A DNA stretch of 64,000 nt, taken from Rebecca billardiae RCC1528 (Eukaryota > Haptophyta). A program made the position numbers and the translations under genes. Positions 18,820-31,211 of this stretch are shown here, one piece after another. Numbering within the stretch: position 1 is the stretch's first letter; each line of letters opens with the position of its first letter. The notes under the pieces are model-generated. The model was given only the letters and a program-made list of their open reading frames with translations. It ran no database searches and was not told where the DNA came from. The stretch is taken from NCBI GenBank assembly GCA_965240325.2, contig OZ251228.1, forward strand, positions 1,550,001 through 1,614,000, written 5' to 3'.

Positions 18820-20975
18820 ATGTGGCTGCTCACCGTGCTCGAGCCGCCGAGCGACGCGCACATGCGCCTGTGCCTGCCGACATCCGCAGCTCGGGAGTTC
18901 TCGATCGGGCGCAAGGAGTGCGACGTGACGTTTCCAAACGATCAGAAGGTGTCGCGTGTGCACGCGAAGCTGCGCGTCGAGCCGGCAGGCACGCCGGCCG
19001 CGCACGCGGGCAGCATACCGGTACCTGCGCTCACGCTCATCGACGTGTCACGCTGGGGCTCTTTCGTCCATGCCACCAAGGTGCTGAAGGCAGAGCACAC
19101 GCTCAGATCAGGAGATGTCGTCAGCGTCGGCGACCGCCGCTTCCGCCTGGACTGGCGGCCGGTGTGCGTGTGCTGCTCGCACGTGGATGCGAAGACGAAG
19201 GCGTTCGTCTCGAGCATGGCCGAGCGCGTGGGGGCGCAGGTCGTCGGCACCGTCTCTGAGCGCGTGACCCACCTGGTCATGGGGGTAGCCGCGACCACGC
19301 CCAAGCTGCTGCAGGCTCTGGCACGGGCGATCCCGGTCATCACGCCCTCGTGGCTGCAGGTGCGTTTCCTCACGCGCTGCGTGCCACTCGCGCCGCGCCC
19401 TGCGCCGAGCGTGCCCGCCGCCGCCGCTGACGCTGGTCCCGCGTCGCGTGCTGTCGGCGCGCGCGCGCACACGCGCGCAGGCACTGGAGGCAGCGCTCCG
19501 CAAGTGCGGCCAGCTGCCGGATCCTCTCGGCCCGGAGTACGTGCCGCCGTCGTCCTCGCGCGTGAACGCGCGCACCGCCGCGGAGCTCGCGCCGCAGCCA
19601 GCGCGCGCCGGCCTCTTCTCGCGCTACGCCTTCGACTTTTCGCCGCTGCTGGACTCGGGCGCGCCACGGCAGGATCGGGAGCTCGCGCCCCTCATGCGCG
19701 AGCTCGCCGCTCTGTGCGGGGGGCTGGTCGCTGCGGCGGAGGGCGGCGGCGAGGCGGGCGAGGCGGGCGCGCGGACGAGGGTGCGCGTCGAGCCGCTCGC
19801 CAGCGCGGCAGGGGCACCGCACGGCGGCCAGACGCAGCACATGGGCACGCAGGCGGAGGACGGAAGCGCGAGCGCGCGTGCGCGCGACAGGACATCATCA
19901 TCTCGTGTCACGACCGACACGATCAAGTTGTGCGTGCTGGCGGCCTCGCCCGCCCCGCTCGACGGCGTGCTGGCTGCGGCTGCAGCGAGCAGCGGCGATG
20001 GCCCGGGCGCGGGCGACATCTCTGCACGCGCTTCGGCTCCTGCCGAGGCGGATGCCTGCACCAACGCGCGAGCGCCCACGCCCACGCGCGCCGGCTCCGC
20101 TCCACCCACCTCGGCCTCAAAGCCGCGTGCTGCTGAGGGCCTCGCGCCAGCGCTCGCGCAGGGCAGGGGCGTGCGAGAAGCTGCTTCGCCGCCGGTTCCC
20201 GGGTCAGCCCCGCAGCCGGCTCCCTCGCCTCAGGCCGGGGCGCCGACGACGCACGCCACGCCTGCCGGCCCCGCGGAAGGGCGCGCGCTCGAGACTGACC
20301 CAAGCCGCCGCGCAGCGCAGCCGCGGGCCGAGGCGGCCGCGGAGTCAGCGGCTCGTGCGCCGACAGTGCCGTCGCCCTCTCCGCACCGCCGCCAGTCCGC
20401 CCCAGTCGTGGTCGCAGGCTGGCGCCGTCGCCGCACGCTCGCGCCGGTCGACGGCCATGATGCCGAGGACCCGAGCGCGCGGGGCCCCAGTGCAGATGCT
20501 AGCGCACACGACGACGAGCACGCTGCCCTGGACACGGACCGCGGCGCAGAGGAGGCGCCCGTGGTCACGCGACCTCTGCTCGTGCCGCCCGCGCCTTCGC
20601 GGACCAACACACCCCGTCCACAGCCCGGCGTGGTCACGTCGTCGGGTCGGCCGCACGGCAAGCGCTTCAGCAAGGTGCTGCTGTGCGAGCGAAGGCGTGG
20701 CCCCGCACGTGCGCACTTGCCATGCATTGCGTCACATAGCCCCTCCTCCCATCTTCCCTCCCCTTTGTGCCGCGCGCGCGCTGCAGGTGCCCGTTGCTCG
20801 CGCGTCGCGGGCGTACGTCCCGCTGCGCCCGTACGAGAACGAGGATGGAGAGGGTGGCGACGACTACATGCGCGAAGTCGAGGAGGAGCAGGCGTACGAG
20901 GAGCAGGCCGAAGGCCTCTACCGTGGCGTCGCTGACATCTCGAAGCCGGCAGCCAGCAAGAGGCGCAGGGTCTGA
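18820..20975 (+). CDS. NBN: Nibrin/NBS1, DNA double-strand-break sensor subunit, three exons
   Basis: Exons 18820-19359, 19481-20674 and 20787-20975 join in phase to give 640 residues. NBS1 is the FHA-BRCT scaffold of the MRE11-RAD50-NBS1 complex. The FHA domain starts almost at the N-terminus, as in nibrin, with Gly30-Arg31 (FSIGRKECD) and SRVHAKL carrying Ser45 and His48. A BRCT repeat follows at about 110-180 (VTHLVMG, then PVITPSWLQ) and a weaker second one is encoded at the start of exon 2. A long Ala/Pro-rich linker leads to KRFSKVPVARAS, which spans the exon 2/3 junction and resembles the FKKF-type MRE11-binding motif. The C-terminal acidic stretch EDGEGGDDYMREVEEE could be the ATM-binding tail; the protein ends in a basic KRRRV. 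Introns are 121 and 112 nt. Confidence 0.88.
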
Positions 20976-21894
20976 TGACGACGACTGATAAATAATAAAC
21001 TACAATGAAATATATATTTATTATAATTATATAAAATTATGACGCGAATATATAATCGTCTGGGCGGGCAATGCGCCTGCGGCGGACTCGCGCCGCCTAG
21101 CTAATAAATACTGGCTAATAATTAGCTAGGCTAATTCGTCGCAGTAAATAATTCGATTATGGCCCGCGGTGCAGGGCGGAGCGCGCAGCGTGGAGCCCGC
21201 ACCAGCGGGCCCGAACCACGTTTCAAAAAGATTTTGATCAAGAAAAAAGGGACGGGGGACGATTTTCAGGGCTGGAGGAGACCGAGTTTCGAATTTTGAG
21301 ACCGCACTAGAGGTATCCATCCGGCGACAAAGGTCGCGCCCACGACAAGTTCATATTGGAGTGACGCCCGTCCAAAAAACTTCACGCCCTTTAGGATCCA
21401 TAACGTAACGAACCGTTACAAGCGATTTTTTCCAGCCAATGAGATTGCCGCAAGGTCATCAAGGAGCGATGACGACGTATCTAGATAGCCAGCCGGCACC
21501 GCGGGCCATTAGTTCATTACTTGTGTGCTGGACTGCGCTTGTTATTAATTCGTCATTACTTGTGTGCTGGACTGCCGCTAGCTTTTGCGGGTTCTGATCA
21601 TCAATCACCCAGGGCCCGGTCTGGTCATAAATGAGCCGCCCGCCGTTTATGACGACCCATTCATGTACATGTATGAACAATGGGTCATTAGACCGCGTCG
21701 TATCTAAAAAAAACCGCTTCACGTTGCACCGCGTCGTATCAATGCTCGTAAATGAAATTCTATTCTACCGCTTCACGTAGTAACCCTGATGATGATCATA
21801 GATTATTGAAGATGCTCGCGTCGAGTCGTCGCGGCCCCGTCACCGACGCAAAACAACAGAGGACAGAGGTGGGCCCGATCGCACGTGGGGGGCG
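20976..21894. other. AT-rich intergenic region
   Basis: The spacer between NBS1 and the USP-like gene. It holds AATAAT/AATAAA-like stretches just after the NBS1 stop and a 22-bp direct repeat (CATTACTTGTGTGCTGGACTGC in part) at about 21515 and 21553. No gene is supported. Confidence 0.4.
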
Positions 21895-23061
21895 ATGGCA
21901 AGCAGCACCTCGACCGGCGACGCCGACCAGGACTACGTTCGCCGCGTATTGAACGCGCTGCTCGACTCGAGGACGGTGACGCGGGTGAACAACACCACGT
22001 TCCAGAGCACCGCTGCCGCCATCTCCGTCGCCAGGCACAAGCAGACCATCCCCGGCGCCGCGAGCGAGTACGGCGTGTCAACAAAAGCGATCAAGCAGCT
22101 CCTTGGCCAGGTCCGCAAGGTGCTGGCGGCGGAGGGCGCACTCGGCAGCGGTGGCGCTGCGCGGTTGATCACCGACTTCACCACGCGCCCCGCAGGCCAG
22201 CTCCCTCCCTCCTCCTCATCCGGCCCAACAGCTGGCAGCCGCTTCGAGGCACTCGCCGCGCTCGGCGGGGAAATGCCCGCTGCAGAGCAAGCACAACCGC
22301 AGCGGGGGCGCCCGGCCGGCTCGCTCAGCCTGCTGGGCACGCTCAACCTAGGCGTCACGTGCTACCTCGGCTCGCTGCTGGCCGCGCTGCTCGCGTGCCC
22401 TTCCATCGTCTCGCTCGCCACATCTGCCGCGGCGGAGCAGTGCACCAACCCCATCGTGTCCAGCATGCTGCGCTCGCTGGCGCTCGCGCATGTCAACTGC
22501 GAGTGGCCCAGCGAGGTGGGGCCGACGCGTAGCTTGCTCAAGCCGCTCCACGACGCGATCGCGGAGGTCTGTCGGTGGACAACGGCGTTTGGGCAGCAGC
22601 AGCAGGACGCGTGCGAGGTGCTGTACAAAATCATGGAGGCCCTGGCTGGCTGCGACGAGGCGTGCTCATACCTTGGCTTGCTCGAGTGCCTCGGTCAGCT
22701 GGCGAGCGAGCAGCCCTCGCAGCAGCAGCGCGTGCCGACGCCGACGATCTCGCAGCAGCAGCGCGTGCCGACGATCTCAGTCGGCCATGACTTCGACTGT
22801 ACACAATCGGCGCCTCGCCGGCGGCTGCGATGGGCCCGCCCGGCCGCGCGGCGGGCGGCGGCGCGCCGCTGGAGTCTACTCGCTGCCGGGCTCGCGGCCG
22901 GGCGGGCCCACTCTCGATCGCGACGGAGGGTGCGACGGAGGGTGCACCGCCACCGCGGGCCCCGAACTACGTTCGTTCTACGGAAAAGGACCGCGGAACG
23001 CGGTCATTATATTGATTATTCGAGCCGCCCGGTGGCCGGTGATATACCAAATAAGCAATGA
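21895..23061 (+). CDS. USP-like protein with cysteine box but no histidine box (partial or decayed)
   Basis: A frame of 388 residues from the ATG at 21895. The segment [19 protein letters not shown] matches the Cys box of ubiquitin-specific proteases (NLGNTCYxNS), with candidate nucleophile Cys156. [17 protein letters not shown] matches the Q-box. The later fingers, QQD and His box expected over the next 200 or more residues are absent: the frame becomes Arg-rich and runs into a TA microsatellite. A short internal duplication (QQQRVPT twice) lies near residues 280-300. It may be a truncated gene, a pseudogene, or the first exon of a larger gene whose other exons I cannot recognise. The first 110 residues match nothing I know. 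Cys-box similarity is good; an active enzyme is doubtful. Confidence 0.55.
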   Translation: MASSTSTGDADQDYVRRVLNALLDSRTVTRVNNTTFQSTAAAISVARHKQTIPGAASEYGVSTKAIKQLLGQVRKVLAAEGALGSGGAARLITDFTTRPAGQLPPSSSSGPTAGSRFEALAALGGEMPAAEQAQPQRGRPAGSLSLLGTLNLGVTCYLGSLLAALLACPSIVSLATSAAAEQCTNPIVSSMLRSLALAHVNCEWPSEVGPTRSLLKPLHDAIAEVCRWTTAFGQQQQDACEVLYKIMEALAGCDEACSYLGLLECLGQLASEQPSQQQRVPTPTISQQQRVPTISVGHDFDCTQSAPRRRLRWARPAARRAAARRWSLLAAGLAAGRAHSRSRRRVRRRVHRHRGPRTTFVLRKRTAERGHYIDYSSRPVAGDIPNKQ

Positions 23062-23235
<174 letters not shown>

Positions 23236-23343
23236 CTGCTGATGATGTGACATCAATGATGACGACCATCTCACGCCCGCCGATGACAACCGATGACGAA
23301 TATCAAACCAGATCAGTCATCCGACTGCACGTGCAGCGCTCGC

Positions 23344-25803
23344 TCACGGGCCGTTGTCGAGGAGCGGTGCGCGGCCCTGCGCCGACATCGTGCTGCCGCC
23401 GCCAGCGCCGCCACACCGCGCGCGCGCTTCCCCCGCACCCGCCCGCCCGTTGCCCGCCGCGGCGCTGCCGCCGCCCGGCGGCGGCTCGGTGGCATCGACC
23501 CAACGCTCCGAGGCGCGCGTCCCGTCGGCCGCCGAGCCTGGCGCGCGGGCCTCCGGATCAGCAGTGTCGTCTTCGTCCGCCTCGAGCGCGTCCTCAGACC
23601 ACATGCGCCCGAGCTCGCCGCGGCTCACGCCGACGAGGACGACGGGGAGCAGCGTGCACGGCACGAGGTAGAGCAGCGCGGGCTGGCCGCGTACGCCGTT
23701 GAACGTCAGGCCGATCAGGTTGGCGAGCAGCGCGAGCATCAGCCCGACCGCGTACCCCACCGACACGATGGCATAGTACCAGGGCGCGCACCGGCCCGCG
23801 CGCGCCGCCGCGTCGGCGCGCTCGGCGTCTGCGCGCTTGGCGCGGCCGAAGCACATGCCGCACGCGCCCCGCGGCGGGCCACGCGTGAGCAGGTCGTAGC
23901 GCAGCGCGAAGCAGACCAGCAGTCCGGGCATCACCACGTCGCCCAGCCCGAGCATCGAGTAGCCGCCGCCAAAGTCGAAGCGCGGCAGCATGAAGAGAAC
24001 GGGCATGCGCTCGCCCTCAATGTGAGCACACGTGCGGCCGTCGGCGGAGAGCTTGGCGCGCGCGTTGCCCGCGGCGCCCGCCGTGGCCACCTCGACCATC
24101 ACCGACTTGCGGAAGATCAGCGGCGAGATGAACACCATGAAGATGTCGTACACGAAGAAGACGCACAGCAGCACCGCGGCGACGCGCACGCTCGGCAGCC
24201 GCACGGTCTTGAGAAAGAGCGCGCACATCGAGAGAGCCATCAAGTCCTGCAGCGCCCACGCGTACGGCGCGTGGCGGCAGACGTAGTACCACACGACGAG
24301 GCCCGCCGCGATGGCGAAGGCGATCACGTCGGCGGCGGTGATCGTGCCGAACGTCTCCGTGTGCACCAGCGCCGCGCGGCGGAAGAGCCTGCGCGCGCGC
24401 GGCGCGCGGCGACGCGCGAGGGCGGCGGCGCGCGCGCGCCGTGAGCGCGACGCCGCGCGCCGCGCCGTGGTACTGGCGGCGGCGCGGGCGGGAGGGGCGC
24501 GCACACCTGGGGTTGAGCCTGTGCACGAGCGGGAAGCTGCCAAACTGGAAGATCGCGGAAATGCACCCCAGGCAGAAAAAGATCTGGATCACGCGGATCA
24601 CCCAAAAGGCTCCGAGCTGCGCGCGGCGCGGCGCGGCGGCGCGGCGCGGCGCGCGGCGGTGCGCATGAGCCGTGGCGGTAGGCGCGTCAGCCGCCATGCG
24701 CTGGCGTGGACATGCAAGGGTGCGCACGCGGCTGGCGCGGCGAGGGGCGAGCGCACCTGCAGCAGCACGAACATGACCACGAGTGAGATCGACGCGACCA
24801 CGACGAAGCCGAGCGCGTGCGTCGCCGTCAGGTCGAGCGTCTCTTCGTCTGCGCCGCCGTCCGCGGCCGGGGCGCGCGCATCCTCTCCCCAGCCCGCAGC
24901 CTTGCGCTCGGCCGGTGAGGGCAGCTCGGCGAGCGCGCGCTCTTTCGAGGTGGCGAGCCACGACGCGGCGACGACGGCAAAGACGCCCAGCGCCCAGATC
25001 AGCACCACCGACGGATCGATCGCCATCCGCCTGCGCTCGGACGCGCGCACGCGCTCGCGGCGAGAGGCCGCTGCGCGGAGCACGTGCGCGTCCGCCCGCC
25101 TCACGTACACGGCGGGGATCATGCCGGCCATGTCGATCTGCTCGCCGAGGTTCATCACCATCGGCTCGTCGAGCAGGCAGCACACGGTGAGCGCCTGCCC
25201 CGCCGTCACCGCATCCGACGGGAGCAGGCCGGCCACAGCGCACTCCCCTGAGGGGCACGTGCCGCCACCGCCGCACTGCTGCGCGAAACCGCCGAGCCGT
25301 TGCGCGGTGGCCGCGGGCGATGCCGGGTCGCCGGCTGCATGCACCTCGTGCGAGGCACGCGCGCAGTCGAGAGAGCATGGATCCGTCAGCGCGTACGAGC
25401 TGCTCACGTTCGTGTACGCCGCGCCCAGCGTGCTGTACACGCCGACCAGCGATGCGCCGGCGCGAATGGCCGCCGCGACCTTGTCGCCAAAGTTGCAGCC
25501 GCCACGCTCGGCGATGACGGCGAAAGGCGGCGCGTCGGGAGCACTGAGCTCGAGGGGCAACTCCAGCTCGCCACATGCGTCCGCAGGCACGGCATCGACG
25601 AGGAGGAGCTCGACCTCGCCAGCGCCGTCAGCGACGGTTGGGAGGGAGACGAGATTCGCGCGCGTCGCGAGCACCTCGTCGACGCCGTCGGGAGCGTTCG
25701 GTATGCGAATGATGAAGTCGGCGACAGCTGCTTGCGCCCGCGCCCTGGCCACGCCGCCGGCGAAGGCGACGAGCGCCAGCGCGAGCCGCTGCGACCAGCG
25801 CAT
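23344..25803 (-). CDS. Signal-peptide-peptidase-like intramembrane aspartyl protease (SPPL2 type), three exons
   Basis: Exons 25803-24757, 24616-24507 and 24388-23344 join in phase to give 733 residues. SPPL2 enzymes are GxGD proteases of endosomes/lysosomes and Golgi that cleave type II membrane stubs. A signal peptide ([17 protein letters not shown]) leads to a luminal protease-associated domain with [12 protein letters not shown] and [10 protein letters not shown] at about 95-125, then a Cys-rich stretch and nine-helix core. The catalytic aspartates are Asp467 (FVYDIF, the YD motif) and Asp536 (LGLGD, the GxGD motif). PALLYLVP is the third signature. The loop between helices 7 and 8 is rich in Ala and Asp. 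The C-terminus ends in APLLDNGP, which might be a sorting signal. Introns are 140 and 118 nt. It is divergent from the Ig-like gene. Confidence 0.93.
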
Positions 25804-25962
25804 GGCGGACGTGACGACAACGTGAGGCGCCGGGATGGCAGCGCTCCCCCTTCGGGCCGCGTCAGCAATCCAGCTCCCGGACTTCGCCCTTCGACCTTCG
25901 GGTAGCGGCCCGGACTTCGATTTGAACACTGCTGTCTTGGCCGTCGCCGCTCGATCAACACC
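25804..25962. promoter_or_regulatory. Shared divergent upstream region, SPPL/Ig-like gene
   Basis: 159 bp between two start codons on opposite strands. A bidirectional promoter is inferred from the spacing alone. Confidence 0.4.
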
Positions 25963-26610
25963 ATGCTGTCGCTCCTCGGGCGTGCGTGGAGCGCGTTGCC
26001 CTCGCTGTTCAGCGAGCCGGAGCCGGAGGCGCCCGAAGCGGGGGCAAAGGGTAGGTCACCAAAGAAGTCTCCGGCGAAGGCGCCGAAGCCAGCGCCCAAG
26101 GCGGCGACCCCTGCAAGCGCAGCGCGTGCCGGGAAGGGCACACCCGGCACGGGAAAGGCGCGGCGGGAAGCAAAACGCGACAACCTCACTTCGGAGGACT
26201 CGAGCGCGTACTCGGTGGAGCTGCGGATGGACGGAGACAAGACCGTCGCGGTATGGTCGCACACCGCCTGCCGCCCCGGCGACGTTGACGCGTGGATCGG
26301 GCTGCACGCGATCCTTGGCGACGACCATGAGGACGAGGTCACGCACAACGTGGGATCCCTCGTTGTGTCGGGGCGCCTCCTCTACAAGGCTGTGCGTGCA
26401 AGGAAGCTCGAGGGTGAGACGTCGTTTCCAATCAACCCCGAGAGGCTCGAGGACGGCCAGTACATCCTCGCGCTGCACAACGCCGGCGGTGGGCGCGTGG
26501 GGGACGAGAACCTCTTCCTCAGCACAAGCGACCCGTTCACCGTCAAGGGCACAAAGCTCCTGAGCGTCAAGTCGGGGGCAAAGAGTCCACTCAAGCGCGC
26601 CAAGAAGTGA
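25963..26610 (+). CDS. Small basic protein with an Ig-like (SKICH-like) beta domain
   Basis: A single-exon 215-residue protein. Residues 25-70 are a Lys/Ala/Pro-rich basic linker (SPKKSPAKAPKPAPKA) of histone-tail character. Residues 80-195 look like a beta-sandwich: YSVELRMDGDKTVAVWSH, then VDAWIGLHAI, and near the end GQYILALHNAGGG and SDPFTVKG. The VxVxW...DWIGLY...Y pattern is that of SKICH/Ig-like domains found in calcium-binding coiled-coil proteins and phosphatases. The C-terminus is again basic (SPLKRAKK), which could act as a nuclear localisation signal. I cannot name the gene; the domain assignment is by pattern only. Confidence 0.6.
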   Translation: MLSLLGRAWSALPSLFSEPEPEAPEAGAKGRSPKKSPAKAPKPAPKAATPASAARAGKGTPGTGKARREAKRDNLTSEDSSAYSVELRMDGDKTVAVWSHTACRPGDVDAWIGLHAILGDDHEDEVTHNVGSLVVSGRLLYKAVRARKLEGETSFPINPERLEDGQYILALHNAGGGRVGDENLFLSTSDPFTVKGTKLLSVKSGAKSPLKRAKK

Positions 26611-29600
26611 ACACGCTCACATTGATTGCCGAGCGAGCGCGACGAAACGCATGAGCTGGCGCGTGGCTCGGCGGCGCAGGCACGATCGACAACGCCCGTC
26701 GGGCAGAATGCGAGAAGCCGAGAGGCGAGATCGATGATGTTCTGCTAATTACTGGCGGACCCAGGAGCCGTCGCCTGCACCACCGGCACCGGGGTGCGGC
26801 CCATCGATTATCGAATATGTTCGCGTCAAGTTAGTTACTAGCTAGTAGTCACTGCAGCATGTATATATATATATATATATATCGACGATGAATCGATATT
26901 CACAGACTACCGCATACACAGAGTAACAGACTTACAGTAATCAGAATCTTGAGCACGGCCGTACCGCCGGTACGGCTAATAGTAGCGTGAAGTGAAATCT
27001 CAGGATTCAAACCGGTCGGCTAATCAACTGCTCAATTATAGCAGTTCATCACTCAGATTTAGGTGGGCCCACTGGCCACTGTGGGATTATAGTGACGCAG
27101 AGCGCGAGCTCATAGCGCGATGTTTACTTTCGTCTCGAGCTGGATTCCAGCCCCAGGAGATGGCCCCTGGCCTGCCTGGTTAAAAAACCAGTGGTACATG
27201 CTGTAAATATAGGGAGTAACGGTGGTCCTATTTACTTATTGGAAATGGCCTGTGACCAATGTAACGGCCATGTAACGGGCGTCTTAAACGTGATATATAG
27301 GGTCGACAGACGTCACTTTGATATAGCACTTTGATGAGCTGATCATAGGTCTTCAGCAGCATGCACACCCATTGTCACATATACGGCGTATATGGGCACT
27401 GTGAGAATACGGGATAACGGCCGTTACACCCGTGCGTTACATATACACCGCCATGCTGATCAGCATGGCTGCCATAGTATTTCAGACTGTTTCAGACTGC
27501 TCTCGTAGCAGCCGTACGGCGTGCATGTGACACCTAAGAAGTTTTCCAACCCTTCTACCCTCGAAGGAGGAGTCCTAAGGAGCCGTGGGCAAAGATTGAG
27601 CCGCACCGAGTCGCGGCGCCAGCCCGCCCGCCGTGGTCAAGGCAAGCAGGAGTGGTGCACGCGGCGCCGGGCCCATCCAGCAGCCCGCAGCGTAAACACG
27701 GCGGACAAGGTTCGTCGAGAGCTCATCTGTGGCGTTCAAGGCAGGCACTGCTATGCATCGAACGCCTTTTCTCATGCCCCGACCTAACCGTTGCTCTACA
27801 CTGCGACCAAGCTGTGTCCGAGCTGTCCTCAGCTGGACCGTCCTTTGCCTAACTGTGCGCAACGGCCGCTTCGTCGCAGCGCCGAGCTGGCTCGCCGTGG
27901 TGCGCGCGCGCGTGTAGCGATGTGCACTCATCACCGCTTCCTGCATGATGGCAGGGCAAGACATGGCTCGCAGGTAAGCTGATACGCCTGCTGACCGTGC
28001 ACCGGCGTCGGCGGCGCCACCAACGTGCTCGGGCAGGCTCACGAAGGGCTCAAATCACTGGTGAACGCATCAACTGTACCGTCCGCAGCGAGCACGGCGC
28101 ACAGCGGATGACCAAGCAGAGGCGGGGCGACTGCTGTGCGGCCGCGCGGGGGGAGTAGCTGGGCTCTTGAGGTACGCGTAGAGCCACGACAGGGCTCAAC
28201 AAGCGCATCAGCTGCGATCTACCCGGCTTGACGCGCAGCCCGACCTCGTGCAATCGTGTGGCTCGAGGCCCTCCAAGGGGCTCGTAGCTTCCAAACACCT
28301 GAGGTGCGTCGGCACTGAGAGTTGAGTCGAGGCCGGGGAGGTAACAGACGGCACACGCATCCACTTTGACCGCTGTTTGACCATCAGATCCTTCCCCAAG
28401 TGCCCACGATCATGTGAACAGCCACAGCGTTCGGTCACACCGCACAGACTTCCGGGGACCTGACCGACGAGGCGGGTCTCCGCAGGGCCACAGAAGTAGC
28501 TGGGCCTTGCCAGGATACCATGCATATGCTGTCCGAGTAACGCTCCGGAGTGTCCGAGTTGATTCGAGTGCGTCCCAAGCCCGCGTTGTGCACGCATTAC
28601 AATCCTCAAAGCTGTTCCGGTGTTTGAACGCGCGACTGTCGGCGAGAGATGGCGGACCGGGAAGATGACCCAGGGATGAACCGTTCGCATGGCTCGTTTC
28701 AGAGGGCTACGCAGTATGCCACGGGCGTGCGGCGCAGCGTGCCTCGCATGGTAGGCGGGCAAGCGCGGCGGACAACGCGCTGACGACGCGCACAGGTCGA
28801 TCCCGGTCATCGTTTTCGCGAGCGACCGGCTTCCCGGACCGGGAGTTTGGCGGCCTGGAAAAAGGGACTTCAGCGCGAGAAAAAGAGCACGGCTGCGGTC
28901 CGAAAAAGCCAGAGAGATTGTGCGTTTTCATTTTTAAATGGCTGTGGGCCCACCTATCAGATTCTGATGTGAATTCGATCAAGATTTCAGTTCCGATGTC
29001 GCAGTTGTCACTGTTAACTTGTCGACGAGACTAGCCACTAGTTAGTCACTACGTCTACTGCCGCACTCTACTGTAGGCTAACTAGCGTAACAGTGCTCAC
29101 TCAGTGTGACTGTCATGACTGTCTGACCAAGCCCTGTCCGCAACTCCTCGGACTACTCACTCTCAGCAGGCCAGCTCAGCAGCCGCGTCGGACTCGGCGT
29201 GAGGCCGTGAACAAGCGACACAGGTCATCACTCTCAGTGAGACACTCTGGTCAGACTCAGACGGGCTCCGAGAGCGTCCGCGGCTGGCCGCGGCCGCGCC
29301 GTGCCCGTCGGCGTCGGCCGGGCACGGGGCAGGACAGAGGCCGCGCCGCGGGCCGTCGCTGCCAGCCAGCGCCAGCGTCAGGGTGACGCCGTTATGAGTG
29401 GCAACAGTGTGCCAGAGTGGTCATCCACTCCCAGGTGAGTCTCTTGAGCGCCGAGCGGTCGCCGGGTTGGCACGTACACCGCACAGCCTGAGCCACAGGG
29501 GTGACAGGCCGACCCTGCGGCCTGCCCCTGGCCTGCGTCGCGCCAGGCGGCCCGGGGGTGATCAGGACCGGCAGGTTCGGAACGCAACCACCGTCGATGG

Positions 29601-29635
29601 CCGGATGCGTCGTCGAAGCGACGATGAGCGCCTCG
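26611..29635. other. 3-kb region without a recognisable gene
   Basis: It contains a TA tract near 26861-26882, AT-rich sequence to about 27500, then GC-rich sequence with several overlapping open frames (up to 200 codons at 28208-28810) showing no recognisable domain. It might hold a decayed mobile element or non-coding RNA. I found no terminal repeats by eye. Confidence 0.35.
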
Positions 29636-30963
29636 TCACACCATCTTTGTGTTGGCCCCCTTCTTTGCGGCGGGCTTGGTGCCGCTGGCCCCCTTCTGCG
29701 TGCCCTCCGCGTATGGCTGATACTCTCTCCGGTTCGGGCCGCAAGGGTCGGCAATGCCCGCGCCCGGAGCGGGCATGATGGCGTGCATGGTGAAGCGCAC
29801 GACTGCAGCGACCCAGCTGTGCGGGCAGGGGCGGGGCGGCCGCGTGCGTCAGAGCGCGGCCGGTTGGGCGAGCGCGCGCGCCCGCGCCGCGGGAGGCGCG
29901 AGCCCGCACCAGACGCAGTATGCCAAGAAACCCGGCCCCGAGATGTAGCCCGTGCCAATATCTGCCTCGGCGAGCATCTTGGAGGTGCACTTGGCCGAGA
30001 AGGTGAGGAGCGCCATGCCGAGCGTGAAGATGCCAATCATGTCGGGGAACGTGCCGATGATCTTCTGGAAGTTGGTGTCCGCGCGCTTGCGGATGCGCGT
30101 CAGGCAGCCGATCAGCGCAAAGATCAGCGTGACCGCCGTGATCAGCGCGCCGAACTGATTCGCACTCGCCTGCATCGCGCAGTACTCGAGCGCGTCACAC
30201 GGGTACCCAAACGTGTCGGCGTCGTGCCGCGCGGAGGGCGCGCCGTGGCAGCCGGCGGTGACGTCTGACCACCAGTGCGCCTCGAAGTGGCAGCCGTCCC
30301 ACTCGTACCAGTCATCCCCTTCGAGCGCGTCCGAGCAGTGCACCATCACCAGCCGCGTGAGCCCGACGTAGGCGATCCTCCCCTGGCCGTGGCGCCGCAG
30401 GAAGCCGATGGCCCACGCGGTCTTCTTCACGACCTCGGGGTGCGAGGAGAGCGAGAGGCTGCCGTAGCCCGTGACGATGATCGAGACGACGGTGAAGGCG
30501 AGTGCCGTTCCCATCAAGGCCTTGCGCTCGCGGTCGGCGGCGTGGAAGCCGCAGTTGCCGATCTTCTCGACGTACTCGTTGTCGTTGAGGTACTTGTTCT
30601 TGCGCCCAAACACCCACGAGAGGATGGGAAAGGGCGGGACTGCGGACGCAGGTGGGCAGGCGTCGCATGGCGCAAGGGATGGCACGATCGATCAGACCTC
30701 CGGCGTACACGGCCGCGCGCCTTGGTCGCGCAGCCCGGCGTCGCGTGCATGGCGCGCGCACCGCCCTCGTCCTGCCAGAACGCCGGGCAGCATGCCTCCT
30801 CGTCTGGGCAGCCGCATCGCTCGCAACCGTCGCCTTCGTTGGGCAGATCTTCGACGGAGCGGACGCCAGTGCGCTCGGCGGGGACGACTGCGCTCTCTGG
30901 CGCGGCGGCCTCTGCCGCCGGCGCTGCCTCGATCGGCTTGGGCCTCGCACCACAGTTCCCCAT
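29636..30963 (-). CDS. Four-helix membrane protein with MGNC N-terminus, three exons
   Basis: Exons 30963-30762, 30639-29910 and 29816-29636 join in phase to give 370 residues. The N-terminus MGNCGARPKP is a candidate for myristoylation at Gly2 and palmitoylation at Cys4. A Cys-rich stretch (CERCGCPDEEACC) follows at about 48-60. The first helix is at about 109-128 (TALAFTVVSIIVTGYGSL). A roughly 100-residue loop with several cysteines and WYEWDGCHFEAHWW follows, then three more helices: ALITAVTLIFALIGCL, MIGIFTLGMALLTF and GFLAYCVCWVAAVV. The last helix is completed only by splicing exon 2 to exon 3, which supports the intron. The four-helix topology with a large Cys-bearing first loop resembles claudin/tetraspan-type proteins, but no signature proves that. 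The function is unknown. Confidence 0.7.
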
Positions 30964-31211
30964 CGCGGCTTTGCGGCGGCACGACTGAGCGGCTTTTGGC
31001 CGGTGCTTCCCGCCTGTTCACGCCCGCCTGTTTCAGTTTGAATCCACGGCCGAAACCGTCGAAAACGTCCAGTCTTGTCATCGATCAAGAGGCCGCCCGT
31101 CTCACTTTTATTCCGCGCGATGATAATAAGGCCGGTGCGGGCGTGCGGCGGCGGCGGCGGCGCCGGCCCGGGCCCGGGCGGGGGCGATCTCTTTGATCTC
31201 ACTGGGTGATC
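30964..31211. promoter_or_regulatory. Shared divergent upstream region, four-helix protein/Cys-rich protein
   Basis: 248 bp between start codons on opposite strands; promoter function is inferred from geometry. Confidence 0.35.

Noticed and set aside
18022-20136. 704-codon plus-strand frame covering the sulfotransferase and NBS1 start
   Set aside because: It contains the true NBS1 exon 1 but extends upstream through antisense of another gene and downstream past a clear splice donor; only 18820-19359 is accepted.
24017-25576. 519-codon minus-strand frame within the SPPL gene
   Set aside because: Only the short SPPL exon 2 (24507-24616) is real in this frame; the rest is out of frame with the conserved protein.
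28208-28810. 200-codon minus-strand frame in the 3-kb gene-free stretch
   Set aside because: No recognisable domain, no support from a conserved motif, and overlapping frames of similar length occur on the other strand.
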